Part shown: in pieces, positions 23,085 to 28,037 of the stretch
Numbering within the stretch: position 1 is the first letter of the stretch
How the letters are laid out: the number at the start of each line of letters is the position of its first letter
Source of the DNA: a virus
Length of the DNA stretch: 30,696 bases
Strand: one strand, 5' to 3'
Virus record (IMG/VR): IMGVR_UViG_3300042294_001965
Coordinates: 1 to 30,696 of that record
Notes under the pieces: generated by a model
What the model saw: only the letters and a program-made list of their open reading frames with translations
What the model was told of the DNA's origin: nothing
Databases searched by the model: none
Program-made: the position numbers and the translations under genes

Positions 23085-23290
23085 CAGTCCGCTCCCTCGC
23101 GGTGATCGAGGCGGGCCTGCAGCACCGCATGCTCACGCCAGTAGGCCAGGGCCTCGGCCACGTACTTCTCGGCCTCGTCCATGGCAGCCACGTACCCGCT
23201 CATGGTCTGGGACCGAGCCGCGGTCTGGAACCTACGGGCGATCTCGCGGGCCTTGTCGCGGTCTCGGGTGGTCACATCCATGCGCCTCAT
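23084..23290 (-). CDS. Hypothetical small helical protein (68 aa)
   Basis: I start at the ATG at 23290, which overlaps the HTH gene's stop (ATGA); the ORF could be read longer upstream but that region is the preceding gene. Charged helices (RDKAREIARRFQTAARSQ, AMDEAEKYVAEALAYWREHAVLQARLD) suggest a coiled coil. Not recognised. It is between the HTH gene and the nuclease and could be a partner of either. Confidence 0.58.
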   Translation of the reverse strand: MRRMDVTTRDRDKAREIARRFQTAARSQTMSGYVAAMDEAEKYVAEALAYWREHAVLQARLDHREGAD

Positions 23291-23508
23291 GGTACCTTGG
23301 GCGCCTTGGTGACCACTTGGATGATCCTGTCGATGGTGCCCTCGGCGAGCTGGGGCCGGTCCTTGCCGGCCAGCCACTGCATCAGGTTGTGCCGGTTCAC
23401 GCCGGGCATGCTGTCGGCGATCTGGCGGGCAGACAGGGCCTTGTTCTCGACCATGGCCATCACCATGCTGCGGACGTGCCGAGGCGCGTTGTTGAGCCGT
23501 CGCTTCAC
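23287..23508 (-). CDS. Small HTH DNA-binding protein (73 aa)
   Basis: GTG start in a GTGA overlap. A basic N-terminus is followed by a helix (VRSMVMAMVENK), then ALSARQIADSMPGVNRHNLMQWLAGKDRPQ, a helix-turn-helix of Cro/XRE-like type (SARQIADSM turn NRHNLMQWL). It lies near a 16-bp palindrome (23717-23732), so it may bind there and at 2963-2978. Could be a Cro-like regulator of the early/late switch; a lysogenic repressor is less likely because no partner or integrase is found. Confidence 0.72.
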   Translation of the reverse strand: MKRRLNNAPRHVRSMVMAMVENKALSARQIADSMPGVNRHNLMQWLAGKDRPQLAEGTIDRIIQVVTKAPKVP

Positions 23509-23699
23509 TCGGCCCCCTTCTTGGCCGGCTTGGCCTTGTTTGCGGCCTCCTGGCGGCCCTGCTCGCGGGCTTCGCCCAGCGCCTTGGCGATGTGGGCCAC
23601 CAGGTCGATGGGGTTCACGTTCTCCTTGGGCGCGATGAACCAGGCCACGTTGGCCTCGGCGATGAGCTTGCGGGCGGTGTCGGTGTCGTTGTGTTCCAT
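23505..23699 (-). CDS. Hypothetical acidic-basic small protein (64 aa)
   Basis: Starts MEHNDTDTARKLIAEAN at the ATG at 23699, with GAGGA 8 bases upstream; the longer reading upstream crosses the operator region and was rejected. A mid-segment VAWFIAPKENVNPIDL is followed by a basic Ala/Lys/Gln-rich helix (REQGRQEAANKAKPAKK). Function unknown. First gene after the palindrome gap and coupled to the HTH gene, so probably co-regulated with it. Confidence 0.58.
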   Translation of the reverse strand: MEHNDTDTARKLIAEANVAWFIAPKENVNPIDLVAHIAKALGEAREQGRQEAANKAKPAKKGAE

Positions 23700-23716
23700 G
23701 GTGAGATCCTCTTCGG

Positions 23717-23732
23717 TGTATGAGATCATACT
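23717..23732. promoter_or_regulatory. 16-bp imperfect palindrome, candidate operator
   Basis: TGTATGAGATCATACT contains GTATGA and TCATAC arms separated by GA. It resembles the palindrome at 2963-2978 in length and outer bases (AGTAT-N6-ATAC-W on the minus strand). It lies 18 bases upstream of the 64-aa/HTH operon start and next to a GCGGC hairpin. Candidate operator for the small HTH protein encoded immediately downstream. Confidence 0.5.
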
Positions 23733-23752
23733 GCGGCTGTGCCGCTCGCGGC
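23733..23752 (-). promoter_or_regulatory. GCGGC hairpin (alternative stems) before HTH operon
   Basis: GCGGC-TGT-GCCGC (23733-23745) is followed by TC-GCGGC, so two mutually exclusive stems can form. It directly follows the gene at 23761 and directly precedes the palindrome. It belongs to the family of GCGGC/GCCGC hairpins found between genes in this region. Confidence 0.45.
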
Positions 23753-23760
23753 TTGCACGG

Positions 23761-23913
23761 TCACTTGTCCTCCAGTGCCCCGGCGGCGTCGGTGGCCGCT
23801 CTGGCTCTCGCCAACTCTCCTTCGCTTGCATCGTCGTCGTACCAGCCGCTTCGCCACGCCTTCACCTCGGCACGCAGCACGGTGATGATCTTGTCCTTAT
23901 CGGTGTCGGTCAC
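23761..23913 (-). CDS. Hypothetical small protein (50 aa)
   Basis: GTG start at 23913 overlaps the stop of the preceding 109-aa gene (GTGA). Starts MTDTDKDKIITVLRAEVKAW, continues with WYDDDASEGELARARAATD and ends GALEDK. The composition and end resemble the 89-aa coiled-coil protein at 25453 (EVTAWRDAD, ends ALQRAKEDK), suggesting a shortened relative. Followed by a gap (23700-23760) with hairpin and palindrome. Function unknown. Confidence 0.6.
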   Translation of the reverse strand: MTDTDKDKIITVLRAEVKAWRSGWYDDDASEGELARARAATDAAGALEDK

Positions 23914-24239
23914 TTCAGCACCTCCCGCCACTTCGACTCGTCGCAGTCGATGTACATGACCACGCTGCCCTTGTGGGCACGCACGACGCCGCACGAATCG
24001 AGCACCGTGTCCTTGGTCGGGCCACCCAACGCGATCTCGCCAAGGCCCTTCGTCGTGCCCCACACGCGAACCACGCTGGCGTTTCCGATGGTCACGTCGT
24101 CGCCGCTGATCGCCACCATGCCGACGACAACCCAACCGCGTTGCAGCACCACGATCTGGAGTCCCTGCTGCGTGATGTTGTCGCTCTCAACGCCGAGAGC
24201 CTTGTTCACTGCCGTTTCGATTGCCTTCTGAATCAACAT
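23910..24239 (-). CDS. Duplicated hypothetical protein, copy B (109 aa)
   Basis: Shows MLIQKAIETAVNKALGVES at the start, a beta-rich centre (LQIVVLQRGWVVVGMVAISG, VRVWGTTKGLGEIALGG), and a C-terminal RAHKGSVVMYIDC. It differs from copy A (24501-24830) at about 11 residues, mostly conservative apart from the last five, showing a recent tandem duplication. The ATG follows a GTGAGTGAGGA site behind a GCGGC hairpin. Unrecognised; the beta-rich core might be a small sandwich. Intact reading frames in both copies suggest that both are expressed. Confidence 0.72.
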   Translation of the reverse strand: MLIQKAIETAVNKALGVESDNITQQGLQIVVLQRGWVVVGMVAISGDDVTIGNASVVRVWGTTKGLGEIALGGPTKDTVLDSCGVVRAHKGSVVMYIDCDESKWREVLK

Positions 24240-24255
24240 TCCTCACTCACTTTCT

Positions 24256-24268
24256 GCGGCTGTGCCGC
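24256..24268 (-). promoter_or_regulatory. GCGGC-loop-GCCGC hairpin, copy B
   Basis: A 5-bp stem with a 3-base loop (ACA on the transcribed strand) begins immediately after the TAA stop of the Gly-Tyr-rich ORF and ends 16 bases upstream of the 109-aa gene's ATG region. Identical in copy A at 24847-24859. It could act as an mRNA stabiliser or translation-tuning element. Confidence 0.55.
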
Positions 24269-24481
24269 TTAGTAACCAATGCCGTTGCCGTCGCCGTAGC
24301 TGTAGCCGTTGCCGCAGCCGTAGCCGTCGCCGTAGCTGTAGCCGTTGCCGTAGCCGTTGCCGTAGCCGTTGCTGTAGCCGTAGCCGTCGCCGTAGCTGTA
24401 GCCGTTGCCGTAGCCGTTGCCGTAGCCGTCGCCGTTGCCGTAGCCGTAGCCGATCAGACTGTGTGCATCTTCGTTTGTCAC
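24269..24481 (-). CDS. Gly-Tyr-rich dipeptide repeat protein, copy B (70 aa)
   Basis: GTG start at 24481 with AAGGAGG 4 bases upstream, in the duplicated unit. After MTNEDAHSLI the protein is almost only Gly-X dipeptides with X = Tyr, Asn or Asp, interrupted by a few Ser, Cys and Ile, ending GDGNGIGY. Low-complexity, probably disordered or self-associating. Copy A is 60 aa, so repeat number differs by 10 residues. The X codons TAC, AAC and GAC differ only in the first base. Whether it is translated is uncertain, but the start site and frame are conserved in both copies. Confidence 0.6.
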   Translation of the reverse strand: MTNEDAHSLIGYGYGNGDGYGNGYGNGYSYGDGYGYSNGYGNGYGNGYSYGDGYGCGNGYSYGDGNGIGY

Positions 24482-24500
24482 TTGGCCTCCTTCGCCCGCG

Positions 24501-24830
24501 TCAGAGCAACTTGCCAGCCCACTTCGATTCCACGCAGTCGATGTACATGACCACGCTGCCCTTGTGGGCACGCACGACGCCGCACGGGTCGAGCACCGTG
24601 TCCTTGGTCGGGCCACCCAACGCGATCTCGCCGATGCCCTTCGTCGTGCCCCACACGCGAATCACGCTCGCGTTGCCGATGGTCACGTCGTCGCCGCTGA
24701 TGGCCACCATGCCGACGACAACCCAACCACGCTGCAACACCACGATCTGAAGTTTCTGCTGCGTGATGTGGTCGGTCTCCACGCCAAGAGCCTTGTTCAC
24801 TGCCGTTTCGATTGCCTTCTGAATCAACAT
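24501..24830 (-). CDS. Duplicated hypothetical protein, copy A (109 aa)
   Basis: Same length and near-identical sequence as copy B (23910-24239), with changes such as S/T, N/H, G/K, V/I, L/I, S/P, D/V and a different last five residues (AGKLL for REVLK). The preceding hairpin and ribosome binding site are identical too. The end is followed by a remnant of the 104-aa gene's 3' end containing GGGCGAAGGAGGCCAAGTGA, which supplies the next gene's ribosome binding site. Function unknown. Confidence 0.72.
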   Translation of the reverse strand: MLIQKAIETAVNKALGVETDHITQQKLQIVVLQRGWVVVGMVAISGDDVTIGNASVIRVWGTTKGIGEIALGGPTKDTVLDPCGVVRAHKGSVVMYIDCVESKWAGKLL

Positions 24831-24846
24831 TCCTCACTCACTTTCT

Positions 24847-24859
24847 GCGGCTGTGCCGC
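24847..24859 (-). promoter_or_regulatory. GCGGC-loop-GCCGC hairpin, copy A
   Basis: Same hairpin as at 24256-24268 in the duplicated unit: GCGGC-ACA-GCCGC on the transcribed strand, directly after the stop of the Gly-Tyr-rich ORF. It lies 16 bases upstream of the 109-aa start region. Confidence 0.55.
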
Positions 24860-25042
24860 TTAGTAACCAATGCCGTTGCCGTCGCCGTAGCTGTAGCCGT
24901 AGCCGTAGCCGTCGCCGTAGCTGTAGCCGTTGCCGTAGCCGTTGCCGTAGCCGTTGCCGTTGCCGTCGCCGTAGCCGTTGCCGTTGCCGTCGCCGTCGCC
25001 GTAGCCGTAGCCGATCAGACTGTGTGCATCTTCGTTTGTCAC
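24860..25042 (-). CDS. Gly-Tyr-rich dipeptide repeat protein, copy A (60 aa)
   Basis: GTG start overlaps the 104-aa gene's stop (GTGA), with AAGGAGG inside that gene's 3' end as the ribosome binding site. MTNEDAHSLI is followed by Gly-X repeats with X = Tyr, Asn, Asp, ending GDGNGIGY. Shorter than copy B by 10 codons. Gly-Tyr-rich low-complexity peptides can self-assemble, but no function is known here. Confidence 0.6.
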   Translation of the reverse strand: MTNEDAHSLIGYGYGDGDGNGNGYGDGNGNGYGNGYGNGYSYGDGYGYGYSYGDGNGIGY

Positions 25043-25353
25043 TTGGCCTCCTTCGCCCGCTGACGGAGCATGGCGTCGGCGACGGCGTATGCGTCACCGG
25101 CAATCTCAACCGCCCCATGATGCTCGCCGGTCTTCTGGTCTGTGTCCAGCATCATCGAGCGGTGCGGCTCCGTTGTCGTCGTGTCACCTTCAATCAGAGG
25201 ATTTCGATGGTTGACCACGCGGTAGTTTCCGACCATCGCTTGCATTGCCTTCGCCGCGAAGTAGTCGCGGAGAGACATGCCCGCGCTGTATTCGTCTCGC
25301 TCGTGCCTCACCACCAACGGAAACGCCGTTCCACCATCGTCGGTCTTGCTCAT
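25039..25353 (-). CDS. Hypothetical phage protein with SLRDYFAAKAMQ motif (104 aa)
   Basis: Start at ATG 25353 (MSKTDDGGTAFPL) is preferred over the GTG at 25362, because AAGGAG is only one base before the GTG but 8 bases before the ATG. GMSLRDYFAAKAMQAMV is a motif seen in many small phage and prophage hypothetical proteins. The rest is charged (DQKTGEHHGAVEI) and ends AVADAMLRQRAKEAK, whose codons also hold the next gene's ribosome binding site. Function unknown. It follows a hairpin at 25368-25381. Confidence 0.7.
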   Translation of the reverse strand: MSKTDDGGTAFPLVVRHERDEYSAGMSLRDYFAAKAMQAMVGNYRVVNHRNPLIEGDTTTTEPHRSMMLDTDQKTGEHHGAVEIAGDAYAVADAMLRQRAKEAK

Positions 25354-25367
25354 GACATTCACTCCTT

Positions 25368-25381
25368 GCGGCTCTCGCCGC
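25368..25381 (-). promoter_or_regulatory. GCGGC-loop-GCCGC hairpin before 104-aa gene
   Basis: GCGGC-GAGA-GCCGC (transcribed strand) has a GNRA-type tetraloop, which is especially stable in RNA. It lies 3 bases after the stop of the 23-aa ORF and directly before AAGGAG. Part of the recurring 5' hairpin family. Confidence 0.5.
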
Positions 25382-25384
25382 TGT

Positions 25385-25456
25385 TCACCGCATCGCGTCG
25401 CGGACGGTCAGGTTGTACATGGGCGACACGCTGCCGCCGGTCTTGTCGTCGCTCAC
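25385..25456 (-). CDS. Tiny ORF, truncated relative of the 104-aa protein (23 aa)
   Basis: GTG at 25456 overlaps the stop of the 89-aa gene (GTGA), with AAGGAGG 4 bases upstream. It encodes MSDDKTGG followed by SVSPMYNLTVRDAMR. Both the MS-(D/K)-GG start and the TVRD-AM segment parallel the following gene (MSKTDDGG, SLRDYFAAKAM). It may be a decayed or minimal copy of that gene. Translation is likely from the strong site, but whether the peptide has any role is unknown. Confidence 0.45.
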   Translation of the reverse strand: MSDDKTGGSVSPMYNLTVRDAMR

Positions 25457-25722
25457 TTGTCCTCCTTCGCCCGCTGAAGGGCACCGCTTGCGTCAACTTC
25501 TTTCTGGGCGTTCTCAACGGCATGGCGGTGGCCATAAACGTCGCACACATCGATGGCTTCAAGCAGTTTGTGCGAAGCGTCGGCATCTCGCCACGCCGTG
25601 ACCTCGGTCGCCAGCACGTCGCGGTCGGCCTCGGCCTGTGCCGCCCTCGCCTCGGCCGCTTCCGCTCGCTTCTGGGCCGCCTCGAGGAGCTCGGCCGCCA
25701 CCTGTATGTGCCTTTTGGTCAT
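25453..25722 (-). CDS. Coiled-coil hypothetical protein (89 aa)
   Basis: Start at ATG 25722 (MTKRHIQVAAELLEAAQK), with GGAG 6 bases upstream. Residues 8-50 are an Ala/Glu/Arg heptad coiled coil (AEAAEARAAQAEADRD), followed by EVTAWRDADASHK and an end ALQRAKEDK, related to the 50-aa protein at 23761. The 3' end carries the AAGGAGG of the next small ORF. Function unknown; the gene is just downstream of the replication ATPase. Confidence 0.65.
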   Translation of the reverse strand: MTKRHIQVAAELLEAAQKRAEAAEARAAQAEADRDVLATEVTAWRDADASHKLLEAIDVCDVYGHRHAVENAQKEVDASGALQRAKEDK

Positions 25723-25741
25723 CACCTGCTCCACTCTTGGT

Positions 25742-26746
25742 TCACCAGCCACAGTCCACGGCCGTGGCATCATCCTCGTCCTTGATCTCGATCCGCTTGA
25801 TCCAGCCCTTCACGTCGATGGTCAGGCTGGTCGGGTTGAGCATGACACTGAGCTTTCGGCCGGCGGCCACGCCGTCGCGGCACTTGAGCACCCTGAGCAC
25901 TCGCACCATGTCCTGGTGCCGGTCCTCGGTCTCCGTCCCGTCCCACCGCCGCTTGCCGAACACCACGTGAGTCTCGGGCCGCTCGCGGCGCTCAAGCCAG
26001 AGCACCACGTCGGTGAACCGGCTGATGGCGGCGCCGCCGGCCAGCACCTCCATCGAGATCTCGGTCTTGCGGCCCTTCTTGGGATGGGTCACCAGCCACC
26101 CGGCGGCATGGTGCCGCTCGAGCAGACGCCGCAGGCCGGTGATGAGGTTCTGGTCGTCTTCCCACGGCTTCTCGCTGGGCTGCATGGCGGTGATCGGGTC
26201 GATGGCCAGCACCTTGACGCCCTGCTCGAGCTTGGCCTGAGCCCACCGCAGCACGTCGCGGTGCGTCAGGAGCTTGCCATCGGCCACGTCCATGACGTTG
26301 CCCAGGCTGTTGAGGCTGCTGCGGTGCAGGTTCATGAGGCTGCGGATGCGCTCGGGGTTGGCCGCGATCCAGTCGAGGTTGGTGACCTGCGGCTCGCTCG
26401 AGAGCTGGGCGAGGTACCGCATCAGGTGCCACTCGCGGGTGCACTCAAGCTCGAGCAGCGCCACGGGCACGCCGGCACGATGGGCATGGGCCATCAGCTG
26501 CAGCACCAGGAAGCTCTTGGCGCTGCCGGGGTCGCCGCACACCACGTTGATCGTGCCAGGCATGGCCGCCTTGATGTCGTCGAACGCCGGCCAGGGCGTG
26601 GCCACCGGCCTGATGGTTCCGTCGATGATGCCGTCAATACGGCCGGTCATCAGGTCCGCCGGGGACCGGTGCTTGGCTAGGTTCTCCTCGATGGCCTTGC
26701 GGTCCACCCAGGACGGAAAGTCATTCCAGTCATTCGGCACGTTCAC
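25742..26746 (-). CDS. RecA-fold ATPase / DnaB-like helicase-type protein (334 aa)
   Basis: The GTG at 26746 overlaps the preceding stop (GTGA). Walker A GDPGSAKS (71-78) and Walker B VKVLAIDP (Asp183) with LLELECTREWHLMRYL in between belong to the RecA/AAA_25 (RepA-like) family of hexameric helicases or helicase-like ATPases. The later WLVTHPKKG and RFTDVVLWLERRE segments match the sensor strands of such ATPases. It is shorter than DnaB and lacks its N-terminal domain; the adjoining 174-aa protein may provide that. Likely replicative helicase or loader acting with the initiator upstream. Confidence 0.82.
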   Translation of the reverse strand: MNVPNDWNDFPSWVDRKAIEENLAKHRSPADLMTGRIDGIIDGTIRPVATPWPAFDDIKAAMPGTINVVCGDPGSAKSFLVLQLMAHAHRAGVPVALLELECTREWHLMRYLAQLSSEPQVTNLDWIAANPERIRSLMNLHRSSLNSLGNVMDVADGKLLTHRDVLRWAQAKLEQGVKVLAIDPITAMQPSEKPWEDDQNLITGLRRLLERHHAAGWLVTHPKKGRKTEISMEVLAGGAAISRFTDVVLWLERRERPETHVVFGKRRWDGTETEDRHQDMVRVLRVLKCRDGVAAGRKLSVMLNPTSLTIDVKGWIKRIEIKDEDDATAVDCGW

Positions 26747-27267
26747 TTGGTCACCTCCTCGCCGGGGTTCCAGACCCACGGCCCGGTATGTTGTGGCGTC
26801 CAAGCGGCGAAGGCAAGCAGCTCGGCACCGTGCAACGCATCCTTGTCGGCCTTGCCCTCCTCGATCCGCTTGGCAATGTGCCGAAGCACTTGCGGTGCCC
26901 ACCGGTCTAGCCGGCGGCGTGCCGCACGCTGGAAGGCCATCAGCCTGCCCTCAAAGCCCGGCATGCCGCTGTAGTACATGGCCGCGGTGAAGAGCGTGCG
27001 GTGCGGTGCGCAGTGATCTGGCAGGGGCCGCTCGATCACGGCCATGTGCCTGACCGATTCGTGCACGTTCGAGCCAAGCAGCAGCGCGTCGTAGAGCTCC
27101 TGGAGCCGCGGGTGGCTCATCACGTCGCTCGAGATGCCCATGCGGCGGGCCCAGAGCCTCACAGTCTCGTCGCCAGTCAGCAGGGTGGCCAGGATTGTCA
27201 CCTCTTCGGGCTCAATGGCTGCCGGCTTGGTGGCGGTCACGGTGGGCATGGTCTTGGTGGTCGTCAT
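26743..27267 (-). CDS. Hypothetical replication partner protein (174 aa)
   Basis: After a Thr/Lys-rich N-terminus the sequence EPEEVTILATLLTGDETVRLWARRMGI has the look of the first helices of a DnaB N-terminal domain (E-x-x-L-x-LL), then a basic helical region. Lies between the initiator and the RecA-fold ATPase with ATGA and GTGA overlaps, so the three are translated together. I suggest it serves as N-terminal-like or loader partner of the ATPase, inferred only from context and a weak pattern. Confidence 0.62.
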   Translation of the reverse strand: MTTTKTMPTVTATKPAAIEPEEVTILATLLTGDETVRLWARRMGISSDVMSHPRLQELYDALLLGSNVHESVRHMAVIERPLPDHCAPHRTLFTAAMYYSGMPGFEGRLMAFQRAARRRLDRWAPQVLRHIAKRIEEGKADKDALHGAELLAFAAWTPQHTGPWVWNPGEEVTK

Positions 27268-28037
27268 TCGGGGATCTCCGGGCTGGGTGGGTCATTGGCC
27301 CACAGACGCTGATTCAGGTAAGTCGTGGTGTGCTGCACATACCCATCCTGCCACTTCTTGCTCTTGATGTACTTCTCGAGGTTCAGCATGATGTGCTCGA
27401 CCAGGCTGGGCTTTCCCGGCTCGGTTGGCCGTTCGATCTGGTCTCGTTGCCAATAGCCAAAGGCCTTTACCTTGGCATGGCGACCAGCCCGCGGGTACCG
27501 CGCCCAGAACCGGTTGAACGCCTCGGAGTACGCCGGGATGAGCTTGGGGGGCTCTTCGCCCGCGTCCCCCTTGGGGGGACTATGGGGGGATTTCTTACTC
27601 TTCTCTTCTCTTCTCTTCTCTGGTGCGCATTCTGTGCGCGAGTTGTGCGCACCAGTTGCGCACATTCTGCGCACACGTGTCTGGGCTGCATGATCGGCCC
27701 GACGCTTGGCCCCCATTCCGTTGTGGATGTCGAAGTCTCGCATCTCCAGACCTTTATCGGTCTGCGTGAGCCAGCCGACGCTGCCCATGGCATTGGAAAA
27801 GCCAGGGATTCCCACCAGCTCATCGACGGTCTGGAGGCTGTAGCCCTCGAGGATTCCGTCGCGGCTGTGGGCGTCAAAGAGGCTCCACACCTGGTGCAGC
27901 GCACCGACAACCATGCACCGCTGCGCACTTGCCGCGCACCCATCGCGCACAAGCTGCGCACAAACTGCGCACACAATGCGCACCACCTTCGGGTGCGTGT
28001 GCAGGTTCACCCGCACCTTGATCCAGTCATCTGCCAT
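27264..28037 (-). CDS. Replication initiator-like protein containing the iteron arrays (257 aa)
   Basis: MADDWIKVRVNLHTHPKVVRI is a typical N-terminus of phage replisome organiser/initiator proteins (winged-helix type). LEGYSLQTVDELVGIPGF and GVGWLTQTDKGLEMRDFDI continue the DNA-binding domain. A basic linker (PEKRREEKSKK) leads to a C-terminal region (FWARYPRAGRHAKVKAFGYWQRDQ, YVQHTTTYLNQRLWAND) shared by many such proteins. Two clusters of 11-bp repeats lie inside this gene, coding a Cys-rich stretch at about residues 18-40 and CATGAHNSRTECAPE at about 120-138. As in lambda O, the origin lies inside the gene of its binding protein. Confidence 0.82.
   Translation of the reverse strand: MADDWIKVRVNLHTHPKVVRIVCAVCAQLVRDGCAASAQRCMVVGALHQVWSLFDAHSRDGILEGYSLQTVDELVGIPGFSNAMGSVGWLTQTDKGLEMRDFDIHNGMGAKRRADHAAQTRVRRMCATGAHNSRTECAPEKRREEKSKKSPHSPPKGDAGEEPPKLIPAYSEAFNRFWARYPRAGRHAKVKAFGYWQRDQIERPTEPGKPSLVEHIMLNLEKYIKSKKWQDGYVQHTTTYLNQRLWANDPPSPEIPE
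27564..27580. promoter_or_regulatory. GC-rich hairpin beside the origin tract
   Basis: GTCCCCC and GGGGGAC are separated by 3 bases (TTG), a perfect 7-bp stem. A run of G follows. It flanks the pyrimidine tract on the side away from the iterons. It is within coding DNA but the symmetry is nearly perfect; a possible primer or structure element of the origin. Confidence 0.4.
27591..27620. repeat. TTCTC pentamer tract, possible unwinding element
   Basis: Four exact TTCTC pentamers (27601-27620) preceded by TTTCTTACTC form a 30-base pyrimidine strand, among the lowest-GC stretches here. It abuts the first iteron array (starts 27624). Strand-asymmetric AT-richer tracts next to iterons often serve as DNA unwinding elements. 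Confidence 0.5.
27624..27678. repeat. Iteron array 1: five 11-bp repeats, core TGCGCA
   Basis: TGCGCA (one TGCGCG) starts at 27624, 27635, 27646, 27657 and 27668, an exact 11-bp phase. The last three continue as TGCGCAC. Because 11 is not a multiple of 3 the unit passes through all reading frames of the gene, so the periodicity is not a codon effect. The phase of about one helical turn places the sites on the same face of DNA. Confidence 0.8.
27922..27987. repeat. Iteron array 2: six 11-bp repeats, core YGCGCAC
   Basis: Hexamers TGCGCA, CGCGCA, CGCGCA, TGCGCA, TGCGCA, TGCGCA start at 27922, 27933, 27944, 27955, 27966 and 27977, again exactly 11 bp apart, each followed by C. It lies about 245 bp from array 1 and near the 5' end of the same initiator gene. 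Likely initiator-binding iterons or, alternatively, autoregulatory sites. Confidence 0.8.

Noticed and set aside
23287-23508. Lysogenic repressor and lysogeny module
   Set aside because: Only one small HTH protein is present, with no integrase, excisionase or divergent promoter pair; a Cro-like regulator is the more modest reading.
24269-25042. CRISPR-like or satellite repeats at 24.3-25.0 kb
   Set aside because: The repeats are hexanucleotide coding units for Gly-X with no spacers; the larger repeat is a gene duplication.
27264-28037. Explaining the TGCGCA repeats as Cys-Ala codon repeats
   Set aside because: The period is exactly 11 bp, not a multiple of 3, so the motif falls in all three frames and cannot be a peptide repeat.
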